Shown here piece by piece: positions 5,861 through 6,099 of a stretch of 6,099 bases of DNA. The notes below the pieces were generated by a model, which saw nothing but the letters and a program-made list of their open reading frames with translations, had not been told where the DNA came from and made no database searches. Origin of the DNA: an uncultured Chthoniobacterales bacterium (GTDB lineage Bacteria; Verrucomicrobiota; Verrucomicrobiia; Chthoniobacterales; CAKUMP01); contig CAKUMP010000149.1 of NCBI GenBank assembly GCA_934667795.1, forward strand, positions 1 to 6,099, read 5' to 3'. A program made the translations under genes and the position numbers. Position 1 is the first letter of the stretch. Every line of letters begins with the position of its first letter.

Positions 5861-5888
5861 CTGTCAACTGTCCCTTGTCCACTGTCAA
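5861..5888. repeat. Inverted degenerate heptamer array, four CTGTCAA-type units
   Basis: CTGTCAA, CTGTCCC, TTGTCCA and CTGTCAA follow each other in 7-base phase. They are the reverse complement of the TTGACAG units at 5651-5713; CTGTCAACTGTC (5861-5872) is a perfect 12-base inverted match to 5653-5664. The last unit overlaps the 3' end of the minus-strand glucosidase gene and provides its TGA stop. Confidence 0.85.
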
Positions 5889-6099
5889 CTGGTCAAAAGT
5901 GTTGCGACGAGGCCGGTCCAGCCGGTTTGATGGGAGGCGCCCAGGCCTTGGGCGGTGTCGCCGTGAAAGTATTCGTTAAAATGGATGTAGGACGTAAAGT
6001 GGGGGTCGTTTTGTGGAATGGGGGAGTTATGAAACACCGGACGATTCCCGTCGGCATCTTTTTTAAAGATCGAACAAAGGCGGTTGGTCAAATCATGGG
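5885..6099 (-). CDS. GH63-like (MGH1-type) glucosidase, C-terminal end only
   Basis: Only the last 70 codons are in the window; the gene enters from the right edge. The C-terminal stretch HFNEYFHGDTAQGLGASHQT followed by GWTGLVA is a strong match, from memory, to the end of the large glucosidases of GH63/MGH1 type, (alpha/alpha)6-barrel proteins of roughly 880 residues. The preceding ADGNRPVFHN and DPHF stretches also fit. These enzymes hydrolyse alpha-glucosidic bonds; the exact substrate is uncertain and the catalytic core is not visible here. After GLVA only TLLTS remains before the stop, and the final AGT TGA lies in a CTGTCAA-type repeat unit. The gene is convergent with yceI. No signal peptide can be judged because the N-terminus is missing. 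Confidence 0.8.
   Translation of the reverse strand, partial: HDLTNRLCSIFKKDADGNRPVFHNSPIPQNDPHFTSYIHFNEYFHGDTAQGLGASHQTGWTGLVATLLTS

Overview
The window looks like a chromosomal segment from a Gram-negative bacterium of the PVC group, most likely a member of Verrucomicrobiota. That assignment is an inference from gene content: an adjacent DUF1800/DUF1501 pair, a PEP-CTERM sorting signal, a GH63-like glucosidase end that strongly resembles those of PVC and related bacteria, weak use of Shine-Dalgarno sequences, and intergenic DNA filled with short repeats. No marker gene (rRNA, ribosomal protein) is present to confirm it.

Layout. Positions 1-256 hold no credible gene. They carry imperfect short repeats (CTTCGTGTG and CTTTGCG units) and a small REP-like hairpin. 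Positions 257-4791 are four tightly packed genes on the minus strand, transcribed right to left: a DUF1800 protein, a Tat-exported DUF1501 protein (7-bp overlap), a secreted PEP-CTERM protein with a lectin/glucanase-like (LamG-type) look (52-bp gap), and a shorter paralogue of the latter without the PEP-CTERM tail (4-bp ATGA overlap). Positions 4792-5064 are an AT-rich divergent intergenic region with two inverted repeats and a candidate promoter very close to the next start codon. Positions 5065-5661 encode a secreted YceI-family protein on the plus strand. Positions 5885-6099 are the last 70 codons of a GH63-like glucosidase on the minus strand, convergent with yceI.

The yceI/glucosidase junction is the most unusual part. 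Nine tandem 7-bp units ([G/T]TGACAG) begin at the end of yceI, and four degenerate units in the opposite orientation lie at the end of the glucosidase gene. Both genes use a TGA inside a repeat unit as their stop codon, in the same phase (AGT TGA).

Function. The four-gene cluster is best read as an envelope or export module: a Tat-dependent DUF1501 protein (alkaline-phosphatase-like superfamily), its usual genomic partner DUF1800, and two secreted beta-sandwich-like proteins, one probably anchored and processed by an exosortase. The biochemical role of DUF1501/DUF1800 is not established, so no substrate is assigned. I see no CRISPR array, transposase, tRNA or rRNA. There is no clear defence or other exotic system; the noteworthy novelty lies in the repeats and in the operon composition.
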